A stretch of 64,000 nucleotides of DNA, taken from the NCBI GenBank assembly GCA_947034895.1, contig OX344763.1:81177093-81241092 (forward strand). Reading direction: 5' to 3'. Below, piece after piece: positions 52,802 through 64,000 of the stretch. This DNA is from Rhytidiadelphus loreus (Eukaryota > Streptophyta > Bryopsida > Hypnales > Hylocomiaceae). The notes below the pieces were generated by a model. It saw only the letters and a program-made list of their open reading frames with translations, had not been told where the DNA came from and made no database searches. The position numbers and the translations under genes were made by a program. How positions within the stretch are numbered: position 1 is the first letter of the stretch; each line of letters starts with the position of its first letter.

Positions 52802-54561
52802 CAAATTGCAAATGGCCGAAGCTCTTGCAATTAGGAAAAGAATATATGATTTGTGAAATTGTGTGGAACCCTAGGCAAGAATAAAAAAAATGGAATAAGC
52901 CATGCCCTGTATTTAAAAGCGCATGAATCCCGAACTCATGAAATTTGAACGTGAAAGAGTGAAAACAATTTAATGTCCAAGTTGCAAATGGCCGAAGCTC
53001 TTGCAATTAGGAAAAAAATATATGATTTGTGAAATTGTGTGGAACTTTCGGCAAGAATAAGAAAAATGGAATAAGCCATGCCCTGTATTTAAAAGCGCAT
53101 GAATCCCGAACTCATGAAATTTGAACGTGAAAGAGTGAAAACAATTTAATGTCCAAGTTGCAAATGGCCGAAGCTCTTGCAATTAGGAAAAGAATATATG
53201 ATTTGTGAAATTGTGTGGAACTTTCGGCAAGAATAAGAAAAATGGAATAAGCCATGCCCTGTATTTAAAAGCGCATGAATCCCGAACTCATGAAATTTGA
53301 ACGTGAAAGAGTGAAAACAATTTAATGTCCAAGTTGCAAATGGCCGAAGCTCTTGCAATTAGGAAAAGAATATATAATTTGTGAAATTGTGTGGAACTTT
53401 CGGCAAGAATAAGAAAAATGGAATAAGCCATGCCCTGTATTTAAAAGCGCATGAATCCCGAACTCATGAAATTTGAACGTGAAAGAGTGAAAACAATTTA
53501 ATGTCCAAGTTGCAAATGGCCTAAGCTCTTGCAATTAGGAAAAGAATATATGATTTGTGAAATTGTGTGGAACTTTCGGCAAGAATAAAAAAAATGGAAT
53601 AAGCCATGCCCTGTATTTAAAAGCGCATGAATCCCGAACTCATGAAATTTGAACGTGAAAGAGTGAAAACAATTTAATGTCCAAGTTGCAAATGGCCTAA
53701 GCTCTTGCAATTAGGAAAAGAATATATGATTTGTGAAATTGTGTGGAACCCTAGGCAAGAATAAAAAAAATGGAATAAGCCATGCCCTGTATTTAAAAGC
53801 GCATGAATCCCGAACTCATGAAATTTGAACGTGAAAGAGTGAAAACAATTTAATGTCCAAGTTGCAAATGGCCTAAGCTCTTGCAATTAGGAAAAGAATA
53901 TATGATTTGTGAAATTGTGTGGAACTTTCGGCAAGAATAAGAAAAATGGAATAAGCCATGCCCTGTATTTAAAAGCGCATGAATCCCGAACTCATGAAAT
54001 TTGAACGTGAAAGAGTGAAAACAATTTAATGTCCAAGTTGCAAATGGCCTAAGCTCTTGCAATTAGGAAAAGAATATATGATTTGTGAAATGGTGTGGAA
54101 CCCTAGGCAAGAATAAAAAAAATGGAATAAGCCATGCCCTGTATTTAAAAGCGCATGAATCCCGAACTCATGAAATTTGAACGTGAAAGAGTGAAAACAA
54201 TTTAATGTCCAAATTGCAAATGGCCGAAGCTCTTGCAATTAGGAAAAGAATATATGATTTGTGAAATTGTGTGGAACCCTAGGCAAGAATAAAAAAAATG
54301 GAATAAGCCATGCCCTGTATTTAAAAGCGCATGAATCCCGAACTCATGAAATTTGAACGTGAAAGAGTGAAAACAATTTAATGTCCAAGTTGCAAATGGC
54401 CGAAGCTGTTGCAATTAGGAAAAGAATATATGATTTGTGAAATTGTGTGGAACTTTCGGCAAGAATAAGAAAAATGGAATAAGCCATGCCCTGTATTTAA
54501 AAGCGCATGAATCCCGAACTCATGAAATTTGAACGTGAAAGAGTGAAAACAATTTAATGTC

Positions 54562-55265
54562 CAAGTTGCAAATGGCCGAAGCTCTTGCAATTAGGAAAAG
54601 AATATATGATTTGTGAAATTGTGTGGAACCCTAGGCAAGAATAAAAAAAATGGAATAAGCCATGCCCTGTATTTAAAAGCGCATGAATCCCGAACTCATG
54701 AAATTTGAACGTGAAAGAGTGAAAACAATTTAATGTCCAAGTTGCAAATGGCCTAAGCTCTTACAATTAGGAAAAGAATATATGATTTGTGAAATTGTGT
54801 GGATCTTTCGGCAAGAATAAAAAAAATGGAATAAGCCATGCCCTGTATTTAAAAGCGCATGAATCCCGAACTCATGAAATTTGAACGTGAAAGAGTGAAA
54901 ACAATTTAATGTCCAAGTTGCAAATGGCCGAAGCTCTTGCAATTAGGAAAAGAATATATGATTTGTGAAATTGTGTGGAACCCTAGGCAAGAATAAAAAA
55001 AATGGAATAAGCCATGCCCTGTATTTAAAAGCGCATGAATCCCGAACTCATGAAATTTGAACGTGAAAGAGTGAAAACAATTTAATGTCCAAGTTGCAAA
55101 TGGCCTAAGCTCTTACAATTAGGAAAAGAATATATGATTTGTGAAATTGTGTGGATCTTTCGGCAAGAATAAAAAAAATGGAATAAGCCATGCCCTGTAT
55201 TTAAAAGCGCATGAATCCCGAACTCATGAAATTTGAACGTGAAAGAGTGAAAACAATTTAATGTC
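54562..55265. repeat. Two-monomer repeat, U2 counterpart
   Basis: Identical arrangement to 30449-31152 at an offset of 24113, with A26 at 54763 and 55115. The dimer duplication therefore preceded the U1/U2 duplication. The following unit (55266) shares the rare TG at 55299-55300 with U1 31186-31187. Confidence 0.9.
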
Positions 55266-57377
55266 CAAGTTGCAAATGGCCGAAGCTCTTGCAATTAGTG
55301 AAAGAATATATGATTTGTGAAATTGTGTGGAACTTTCGGCAAGAATAAAAAAAATGGAATAAGCCATGCCCTGTATTTAAAAGCGCATGAATCCCGAACT
55401 CATGAAATTTGAACGTGAAAGAGTGAAAACAATTTAATGTCCAAGTTGCAAATGGCCGAAGCTCTTGCAATTAGGAAAAGAATATATGATTTGTGAAATT
55501 GTGTGGAACTTTCGGCAAGAATAAAAAAAATGGAATAAGCCATGCCCTGTATTTAAAAGCGCATGAATCCCGAACTCATGAAATTTGAACGTGAAAGAGT
55601 GAAAACAATTTAATGTCCAAGTTGCAAATGGCCTAAGCTCTTGCAATTAGGAAAAGAATATATGATTTGTGAAATTGTGTGGAACTTTCGGCAAGAATAA
55701 AAAAAATGGAATAAGCCATGCCCTGTATTTAAAAGCGCATGAATCCCGAACTCATGAAATTTGAACGTGAAAGAGTGAAAACAATTTAATGTCCAAGTTG
55801 CAAATGGCCTAAGCTCTTGCAATTAGGAAAAGAATATATGATTTGTGAAATTGTGTGGAACTTTCGGCAAGAATAAGAAAAATGGAATAAGCCATGCCCT
55901 GTATTTAAAAGCGCATGAATCCCGAACTCATGAAATTTGAACGTGAAAGAGTGAAAACAATTTAATGTCCAAGTTGCAAATGGCCGAAGCTCTTGCAATT
56001 AGGAAAAGAATATATGATTTGTGAAATTGTGTGGAACTTTCGGCAAGAATAAAAAAAATGGAATAAGCCATGCCCTGTATTTAAAAGCGCATGAATCCCG
56101 AACTCATGAAATTTGAACGTGAAAGAGTGAAAACAATTTAATGTCCAAGTTGCAAATGGCCTAAGCTCTTGCAATTAGGAAAAGAATATATGATTTGTGA
56201 AATTGTGTGGAACTTTCGGCAAGAATAAGAAAAATGGAATAAGCCATGCCCTGTATTTAAAAGCGCATGAATCCCGAACTCATGAAATTTGAACGTGAAA
56301 GAGTGAAAACAATTTAATGTCCAAGTTGCAAATGGCCGAAGCTCTTGCAATTAGGAAAAGAATATATAATTTGTGAAATTGTGTGGAACTTTCGGCAAGA
56401 ATAAGAAAAATGGAATAAGCCATGCCCTGTATTTAAAAGCGCATGAATCCCGAACTCATGAAATTTGAACGTGAAAGAGTGAAAACAATTTAATGTCCAA
56501 GTTGCAAATGGCCGAAGCTCTTGCAATTAGGAAAAGAATATATGATTTGTGAAATTGTGTGGAACTTTCGGCAAGAATAAAAAAAATGGAATAAGCCATG
56601 CCCTGTATTTAAAAGCGCATGAATCCCGAACTCATGAAATTTGAACGTGAAAGAGTGAAAACAATTTAATGTCCAAGTTGCAAATGGCCTAAGCTCTTGC
56701 AATTAGGAAAAGAATATATGATTTGTGAAATGGTGTGGAACTTTCGGCAAGAATAAAAAAAATGGAATAAGCCATGCCCTGTATTTAAAATCGCATGAAT
56801 CCCGAACTCATGAAATTTGAACGTGAAAGAGTGAAAACAATTTAATGTCCAAGTTGCAAATGGCCTAAGCTCTTGCAATTAGGAAAAGAATATATGATTT
56901 GTGAAATTGTGTGGAACCCTAGGCAAGAATAAAAAAAATGGAATAAGCCATGCCCTGTATTTAAAAGCGCATGAATCCCGAACTCATGAAATTTGAACGT
57001 GAAAGAGTGAAAACAATTTAATGTCCAAGTTGCAAATGGCCTAAGCTCTTGCAATTAGGAAAAGAATATATGATTTGTGAAATTGTGTGGAACCCTAGGC
57101 AAGAATAAAAAAAATGGAATAAGCCATGCCCTGTATTTAAAAGCGCATGAATCCCGAACTCATGAAATTTGAACGTGAAAGAATGAAAACAATTTAATGT
57201 CCAAGTTGCAAATGGCCTAAGCTCTTGCAATTAGGAAAAGAATATATGATTTGTGAAATTGTGTGGAACCCTAGGCAAGAATAAAAGAAATAGAATAAGC
57301 CATACCCTGTATTTAAAAGCGCATGAATCCCGAACTCATGAAATTTGAACGTGAAAGAGTGAAAACAATTTAATGTC

Positions 57378-60300
57378 CAAATTGCAAATGGCCGAAGCTC
57401 TTGCAATTAGGAAAAAAATATATGATTTGTGAAATTGTGTGGAACTTTCGGCAAGAATAAGAAAAATGGAATAAGCCATGCCCTGTATTTAAAAGCGCAT
57501 GAATCCCGAACTCATGAAATTTGAACGTGAAAGAGTGAAAACAATTTAATGTCCAAATTGCAAATGGCCGAAGCTCTTGCAATTAGGAAAAGAATATATG
57601 ATTTGTGAAATTGTGTGGAACTTTCGGCAAGAATAAGAAAAATGGAATAAGCCATGCCCTGTATTTAAAAGCGCATGAATCCCGAACTCATGAAATTTGA
57701 ACGTGAAAGAGTGAAAACAATTTAATGTCCAAGTTGCAAATGGCCGAAGCTCTTGCAATTAGGAAAAGAATATATGATTTGTGAAATTGTGTGGAACTTT
57801 CGGCAAGAATAAAAAAAATGGAATAAGCCATGCCCTGTATTTAAAAGCGCATGAATCCCGAACTCATGAAATTTGAACGTGAAAGAGTGAAAACAATTTA
57901 ATGTCCAAGTTGCAAATGGCCTAAGCTCTTGCAATTAGGAAAAGAATATATGATTTGTGAAATTGTGTGGAACTTTCGGCAAGAATAAGAAAAATGGAAT
58001 AAGCCATGCCCTGTATTTAAAAGCGCATGAATCCCGAACTCATGAAATTTGAACGTGAAAGAGTGAAAACAATTTAATGTCCAAGTTGCAAATGGCCTAA
58101 GCTCTTGCAATTAGGAAAAGAATATATGATTTGTGAAATTGTGTGGAACTTTCGGCAAGAATAAGAAAAATGGAATAAGCCATGCCCTGTATTTAAAAGC
58201 GCATGAATCCCGAACTCATGAAATTTGAACGTGAAAGAGTGAAAACAATTTAATGTCCAAGTTGCAAATGGCCTAAGCTCTTGCAATTAGGAAAAGAATA
58301 TATGATTTGTGAAATTGTGTGGAACTTTCGGCAAGAATAAGAAAAATGGAATAAGCCATGCCCTGTATTTAAAAGCGCATGAATCCCGAACTCATGAAAT
58401 TTGAACGTGAAAGAGTGAAAACAATTTAATGTCCAAGTTGCAAATGGCCGAAGCTCTTGCAATTAGGAAAAGAATATATGATTTGTGAAATTGTGTGGAA
58501 CTTTCGGCAAGAATAAAAAAAATGGAATAAGCCATGCCCTGTATTTAAAAGCGCATGAATCCCGAACTCATGAAATTTGAACGTGAAAGAGTGAAAACAA
58601 TTTAATGTCCAAGTTGCAAATGGCCTAAGCTCTTGCAATTAGGAAAAGAATATATGATTTGTGAAATTGTGTGGAACTTTCGGCAAGAATAAGAAAAATG
58701 GAATAAGCCATGCCCTGTATTTAAAAGCGCATGAATCCCGAACTCATGAAATTTGAACGTGAAAGAGTGAAAACAATTTAATGTCCAAGTTGCAAATGGC
58801 CGAATGTCTTGCAATTAGGAAAAGAATATATAATTTGTGAAATTGTGTGGAACTTTCGGCAAGAATAAGAAAAATGGAATAAGCCATGCCCTGTATTTAA
58901 AAGCGCATGAATCCCGAACTCATGAAATTTGAACGTGAAAGAGTGAAAACAATTTAATGTCCAAGTTGCAAATGGCCGAAGCTCTTGCAATTAGGAAAAG
59001 AATATATGATTTGTGAAATTGTGTGGAACTTTCGGCAAGAATAAAAAAAATGGAATAAGCCATGCCCTGTATTTAAAAGCGCATGAATCCCGAACTCATG
59101 AAATTTGAACGTGAAAGAGTGAAAACAATTTAATGTCCAAGTTGCAAATGGCCTAAGCTCTTGCAATTAGGAAAAGAATATATGATTTGTGAAATGGTGT
59201 GGAACTTTCGGCAAGAATAAAAAAAATGGAATAAGCCATGCCCTGTATTTAAAATCGCATGAATCCCGAACTCATGAAATTTGAACGTGAAAGAGTGAAA
59301 ACAATTTAATGTCCAAATTGCAAATGGCCGAAGCTCTTGCAATTAGGAAAAAAATATATGATTTGTGAAATTGTGTGGAACTTTCGGCAAGAATAAGAAA
59401 AATGGAATAAGCCATGCCCTGTATTTAAAAGCGCATGAATCCCGAACTCATGAAATTTGAACGTGAAAGAGTGAAAACAATTTAATGTCCAAATTGCAAA
59501 TGGCCGAAGCTCTTGCAATTAGGAAAAAAATATATGATTTGTGAAATTGTGTGGAACCCTAGGCAAGAATAAAAGAAATAGAATAAGCCATACCCTGTAT
59601 TTAAAAGCGCATGAATCCCGAACTCATGAAATTTGAACGTGAAAGAGTGAAAACAATTTAATGTCCAAATTGCAAATGGCCGAAGCTCTTGCAATTAGGA
59701 AAAAAATATATGATTTGTGAAATTGTGTGGAACTTTCGGCAAGAATAAGAAAAATGGAATAAGCCATGCCCTGTATTTAAAAGCGCATGAATCCCGAACT
59801 CATGAAATTTGAACGTGAAAGAGTGAAAACAATTTAATGTCCAAATTGCAAATGGCCGAAGCTCTTGCAATTAGGAAAAGAATATATGATTTGTGAAATT
59901 GTGTGGAACTTTCGGCAAGAATAAGAAAAATGGAATAAGCCATGCCCTGTATTTAAAAGCGCATGAATCCCGAACTCATGAAATTTGAACGTGAAAGAGT
60001 GAAAACAATTTAATGTCCAAGTTGCAAATGGCCGAAGCTCTTGCAATTAGGAAAAGAATATATGATTTGTGAAATTGTGTGGAACTTTCGGCAAGAATAA
60101 AAAAAATGGAATAAGCCATGCCCTGTATTTAAAAGCGCATGAATCCCGAACTCATGAAATTTGAACGTGAAAGAGTGAAAACAATTTAATGTCCAAGTTG
60201 CAAATGGCCTAAGCTCTTGCAATTAGGAAAAGAATATATGATTTGTGAAATTGTGTGGAACTTTCGGCAAGAATAAGAAAAATGGAATAAGCCATGCCCT

Positions 60301-61777
60301 GTATTTAAAAGCGCATGAATCCCGAACTCATGAAATTTGAACGTGAAAGAGTGAAAACAATTTAATGTCCAAGTTGCAAATGGCCTAAGCTCTTGCAATT
60401 AGGAAAAGAATATATGATTTGTGAAATTGTGTGGAACTTTCGGCAAGAATAAGAAAAATGGAATAAGCCATGCCCTGTATTTAAAAGCGCATGAATCCCG
60501 AACTCATGAAATTTGAACGTGAAAGAGTGAAAACAATTTAATGTCCAAGTTGCAAATGGCCTAAGCTCTTGCAATTAGGAAAAGAATATATGATTTGTGA
60601 AATTGTGTGGAACTTTCGGCAAGAATAAGAAAAATGGAATAAGCCATGCCCTGTATTTAAAAGCGCATGAATCCCGAACTCATGAAATTTGAACGTGAAA
60701 GAGTGAAAACAATTTAATGTCCAAGTTGCAAATGGCCGAAGCTCTTGCAATTAGGAAAAGAATATATGATTTGTGAAATTGTGTGGAACTTTCGGCAAGA
60801 ATAAAAAAAATGGAATAAGCCATGCCCTGTATTTAAAAGCGCATGAATCCCGAACTCATGAAATTTGAACGTGAAAGAGTGAAAACAATTTAATGTCCAA
60901 GTTGCAAATGGCCTAAGCTCTTGCAATTAGGAAAAGAATATATGATTTGTGAAATTGTGTGGAACTTTCGGCAAGAATAAGAAAAATGGAATAAGCCATG
61001 CCCTGTATTTAAAAGCGCATGAATCCCGAACTCATGAAATTTGAACGTGAAAGAGTGAAAACAATTTAATGTCCAAGTTGCAAATGGCCGAATGTCTTGC
61101 AATTAGGAAAAGAATATATAATTTGTGAAATTGTGTGGAACTTTCGGCAAGAATAAGAAAAATGGAATAAGCCATGCCCTGTATTTAAAAGCGCATGAAT
61201 CCCGAACTCATGAAATTTGAACGTGAAAGAGTGAAAACAATTTAATGTCCAAGTTGCAAATGGCCGAAGCTCTTGCAATTAGGAAAAGAATATATGATTT
61301 GTGAAATTGTGTGGAACTTTCGGCAAGAATAAAAAAAATGGAATAAGCCATGCCCTGTATTTAAAAGCGCATGAATCCCGAACTCATGAAATTTGAACGT
61401 GAAAGAGTGAAAACAATTTAATGTCCAAGTTGCAAATGGCCTAAGCTCTTGCAATTAGGAAAAGAATATATGATTTGTGAAATGGTGTGGAACTTTCGGC
61501 AAGAATAAAAAAAATGGAATAAGCCATGCCCTGTATTTAAAATCGCATGAATCCCGAACTCATGAAATTTGAACGTGAAAGAGTGAAAACAATTTAATGT
61601 CCAAATTGCAAATGGCCGAAGCTCTTGCAATTAGGAAAAAAATATATGATTTGTGAAATTGTGTGGAACTTTCGGCAAGAATAAGAAAAATGGAATAAGC
61701 CATGCCCTGTATTTAAAAGCGCATGAATCCCGAACTCATGAAATTTGAACGTGAAAGAGTGAAAACAATTTAATGTC
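57378..61777. repeat. Twelve-monomer block duplicated with 13-monomer period
   Basis: 57378-59489 recurs at 59666-61777, offset 2288 bp. The shared private change TG at m20-21 (58805-58806 and 61093-61094), which destroys the AluI site, proves common origin. Both copies end with a T118 unit (59138, 61426) and an A4 unit. The separating monomer 59490 is Y-type with A103, while its would-be partner 61778 is a plain A4 B unit. The run 58434-59313 also resembles 55970-56849 of U2, 14 monomers earlier. Confidence 0.88.
59490..59665. repeat. Hybrid Y-type monomer with A4, G17, A39
   Basis: Y-type units normally have G4, T17 and G39 at their front. This one has A4, G17 and A39 in front and G86, A91, A103 behind. 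It looks like a chimera of an A4 unit (such as 59314) and a Y-type A103 unit (such as 57202), with the join between m39 and m69. It sits exactly at the junction of the 13-monomer-period duplication. Confidence 0.75.
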
Positions 61778-63009
61778 CAAATTGCAAATGGCCGAAGCTC
61801 TTGCAATTAGGAAAAAAATATATGATTTGTGAAATTGTGTGGAACTTTCGGCAAGAATAAGAAAAATGGAATAAGCCATGCCCTGTATTTAAAAGCGCAT
61901 GAATCCCGAACTCATGAAATTTGAACGTGAAAGAGTGAAAACAATTTAATGTCCAAATTGCAAATGGCCGAAGCTCTTGCAATTAGGAAAAAAATATATG
62001 ATTTGTGAAATTGTGTGGAACTTTCGGCAAGAATAAGAAAAATGGAATAAGCCATGCCCTGTATTTAAAAGCGCATGAATCCCGAACTCATGAAATTTGA
62101 ACGTGAAAGAGTGAAAACAATTTAATGTCCAAGTTGCAAATGGCCGAAGCTCTTGCAATTAGGAAAAGAATATATGATTTGTGAAATTGTGTGGAACTTT
62201 CGGCAAGAATAAAAAAAATGGAATAAGCCATGCCCTGTATTTAAAAGCGCATGAATCCCGAACTCATGAAATTTGAACGTGAAAGAGTGAAAACAATTTA
62301 ATGTCCAAGTTGCAAATGGCCGAAGCTCTTGCAATTAGGAAAAGAATATATGATTTGTGAAATTGTGTGGAACCCTAGGCAAGAATAAAAAAAATGGAAT
62401 AAGCCATGCCCTGTATTTAAAAGCGCATGAATCCCGAACTCATGAAATTTGAACGTGAAAGAGTGAAAACAATTTAATGTCCAAGTTGCAAATGGCCTAA
62501 GCTCTTGCAATTAGGAAAAGAATATATGATTTGTGAAATTGTGTGGAACCCTAGGCAAGAATAAAAGAAATAGAATAAGCCATACCCTGTATTTAAAAGC
62601 GCATGAATCCCGAACTCATGAAATTTGAACGTGAAAGAGTGAAAACAATTTAATGTCCAAATTGCAAATGGCCGAAGCTCTTGCAATTAGGAAAAAAATA
62701 TATGATTTGTGAAATTGTGTGGAACTTTCGGCAAGAATAAAAAAAACGGAATAAGCCATGCCCTGTATTTAAAAGCGCATGAATCCCGAACTCATGAAAT
62801 TTGAACGTGAAAGAGTGAAAACAATTTAATGTCCAAGTTGCAAATGGCCTAAGCTCTTGCAATTAGGAAACGAATATATGATTTGTGAAATTGTGTGGAA
62901 CTTTCGGCAAGAATAAGAAAAATGGAATAAGCCATGCCCTGTATTTAAAAGCGCATGAATCCCGAACTCATGAAATTTGAACGTGAAAGAGTGAAAACAA
63001 TTTAATGTC

Positions 63010-64000
63010 CAAATTGCAAATGGCCGAAGCTCTTGCAATTAGGAAAAGAATATATGATTTGTGAAATTGTGTGGAACCCTAGGCAAGAATACAAAAAATG
63101 GAATAAGCCATGCCCTGTATTTAAAAGCGCATGAATCCCGAACTCATGAAATTTGAACGTGAAAGAGTGAAAACAATTTAATGTCCAAGTTGCAAATGCC
63201 CGAAGCTCTTGCAATTAGGAAAAGAATATATGATTTGTGAAATTGTGTGGAACCCTAGGCAAGAATAAAAAAAATGGAATAAGCCATGCCCTGTATTTAA
63301 AAGCGCATGAATCCCGAACTCATGAAATTTGAACGTGAAAGAGTGAAAACAATTTAATGTCCAAGTTGCAAATGGCCTAAGCTCTTGCAATTAGGAAAAG
63401 AATATATGATTTGTGAAATTGTGTGGAACTTTCGGCAAGAATAAGAAAAATGGAATAAGCCATGCCCTGTATTTAAAAGCGCATGAATCCCGAACTCATG
63501 AAATTTGAACGTGAAAGAGTGAAAACAATTTAATGTCCAAGTTGCAAATGGCCTAAGCTCTTGCAATTAGGAAAAGAATATATGATTTGTGAAATTGTGT
63601 GGAACTTTCGGCAAGAATAAGAAAAATGGAATAAGCCATGCCCTGTATTTAAAAGCGCATGAATCCCGAACTCATGAAATTTGAACGTGAAAGAGTGAAA
63701 ACAATTTAATGTCCAAATTGCAAATGGCCGAAGCTCTTGCAATTAGGAAAAGAATATATGATTTGTGAAATTGTGTGGAACCCTAGGCAAGAATACAAAA
63801 AATGGAATAAGCCATGCCCTGTATTTAAAAGCGCATGAATCCCGAACTCATGAAATTTGAACGTGAAAGAGTGAAAACAATTTAATGTCCAAGTTGCAAA
63901 TGCCCGAAGCTCTTGCAATTAGGAAAAGAATATATGATTTGTGAAATTGTGTGGAACCCTAGGCAAGAATAAAAAAAATGGAATAAGCCATGCCCTGTAT
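63010..64000. repeat. Four-monomer repeat (704 bp) at the window end
   Basis: Units 63010 and 63714 are both A4 G17 A-type with C83, and each is followed by a unit with the rare C14 (63199 and 63903). Spacing is 704 bp. The second copy is cut by the window end, so more copies may follow. C83 is otherwise absent from 40.5 to 63.0 kb. Confidence 0.85.
63890..64000. repeat. Partial terminal monomer (111 bp)
   Basis: A-type unit with C14 and G17, cut by the window edge at m111. The array shows no sign of ending here. Confidence 0.97.

Larger units (their letters stand above)
33441..57553. repeat. Giant tandem unit U2, 137 monomers
   Basis: Second copy, directly abutting U1. It restarts the left-type series (C59 A at 33441, then G17 C59 G106 at 33617) immediately after the right-type U1 end. 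It is longer by a net 13 monomers: minus four relative to U1 20065-20768, plus seven (42066-43297), plus one (near 49634) and plus nine (51218-52801). It also carries the only length-changing base indel of the window. U1-only substitutions include 15356 G, 21074 T, 22692 G, 28489 G and 29615 T. U2-only ones include 37444 A, 39675 T and 54408 G. So few private differences imply a recent duplication, but I did not compute identity. Confidence 0.92.
1..64000. repeat. Tandem satellite array, 176-bp monomer, whole window
   Basis: Seen: the same 176-base unit repeats head to tail from the first to the last base, always in one orientation. There are 363 full units and a partial one. Landmarks in every unit are paired TTGCAA palindromes (m5-10, m24-29), an AluI AGCT (m19-22), an A-tract of up to eight A (m82-89), a DraI TTTAAA (m111-116), a TCATGA palindrome (m135-140) and AAATTT (m140-145). 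GC is about 35%. Spacing of landmarks stays exactly 176 apart from one 1-base insertion at 35.64 kb. Known: AT-rich monomers of roughly 150-190 bp in long homogenised arrays are typical of plant and animal centromeres. Inferred: centromeric or pericentromeric heterochromatin. I do not recognise the family, and a subtelomeric or knob location is possible. No gene, RNA gene or mobile element lies in any stretch of the window. Confidence 0.99.

Noticed and set aside
11617..57553. U1/U2 duplication as an assembly artefact
   Set aside because: The two units differ by several whole-monomer gains and losses and by private bases on both sides. A simple duplicated contig would not show this, although long-read confirmation is desirable.
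169..63918. Hundreds of near-identical 70-residue minus-strand open frames
   Set aside because: They overlap their neighbours, shift frame each monomer, show mostly amino-acid changing variants and lack any coding context. They are products of the tandem repeat, so no CDS is annotated.
1..64000. CRISPR array
   Set aside because: There are no short repeats separated by unique spacers. The whole 176-base unit is repeated and there are no cas genes.
1..64000. Human alpha satellite, Arabidopsis CEN180 or Brassica CentBr
   Set aside because: Alpha satellite has a 171-bp unit. As far as I recall their sequences, none of these matches the monomer. CentBr shares only the length of 176 bp. A database search would settle this.
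1..64000. Transposon or retrotransposon insertions within the array
   Set aside because: Landmark spacing is unbroken throughout, and no target-site duplications, terminal repeats or foreign segments are seen.
1..64000. rRNA, tRNA, 5S arrays or telomeric repeats
   Set aside because: No such sequence is seen. There is no TTAGGG or TTTAGGG run, and the monomer has no recognisable RNA gene structure.

Overview
The window is one uninterrupted tandem satellite array. It holds 363 complete head-to-tail monomers plus a 111-base partial one (63890-64000), all in the same orientation. I see no gene, RNA gene, transposon, inversion or unique sequence anywhere. The monomer is 176 bp and about 35% GC by hand count of the commonest variant. 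I number it m1 to m176 from base 1 of the window (CAAGTTGC...AATGTC). The register never slips over 64 kb except for one extra A in an A-tract at 35634-35642, which makes monomer 35553-35729 177 bp long.

This is eukaryotic heterochromatin. A nucleosome-sized AT-rich monomer, kilobases of homogenised copies, nested higher-order repeats and no inserted elements are typical of a centromeric or pericentromeric (less often subtelomeric or knob) satellite in a plant or animal. I do not recognise the family. From memory it is not human alpha satellite or Arabidopsis CEN180, and it does not look like Brassica CentBr despite the equal length. The species cannot be named from this sequence.

Monomers differ at a small set of recurrent sites: m4 G/A, m17 T/G, m39 G/A, m59 T/C/G, a linked trio m69-70-72 (CCTAGG 'A-type' or TTTCGG 'B-type'), m83 A/C, m84 A/G, m86 A/G with m91 G/A ('Y-type'), m106 C/G, m118 G/T and m152 G/C. 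These work as barcodes and show a layered history. (1) Positions 1-11616 are left-type variants with internal 5-monomer and 9-monomer-period repeats. (2) Unit U1 is 11617-33440 (124 monomers, 21824 bp). (3) Unit U2 is 33441-57553 (137 monomers, 24113 bp). It is a direct tandem copy of U1, proved by many shared private variants, but differs by four monomers lost or gained near 20.1 kb, seven extra at 42066-43297, one extra near 49634 and nine extra at 51218-52801. (4) 57554-64000 follows a different path, with a period-13 duplication and a period-4 duplication at the very end.

The two large units each begin with a left domain (G106, C83 and 6-monomer modules) and end with a right domain (A4, Y-type and T118), so the two domains alternate along the window. 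The picture is of repeated unequal exchange, always by whole monomers, at scales of 2, 4, 5, 6, 7, 9, 12-13 and about 124-137 monomers. A 70-codon minus-strand open frame recurs in nearly every monomer but is a by-product of the repeat, not a gene.
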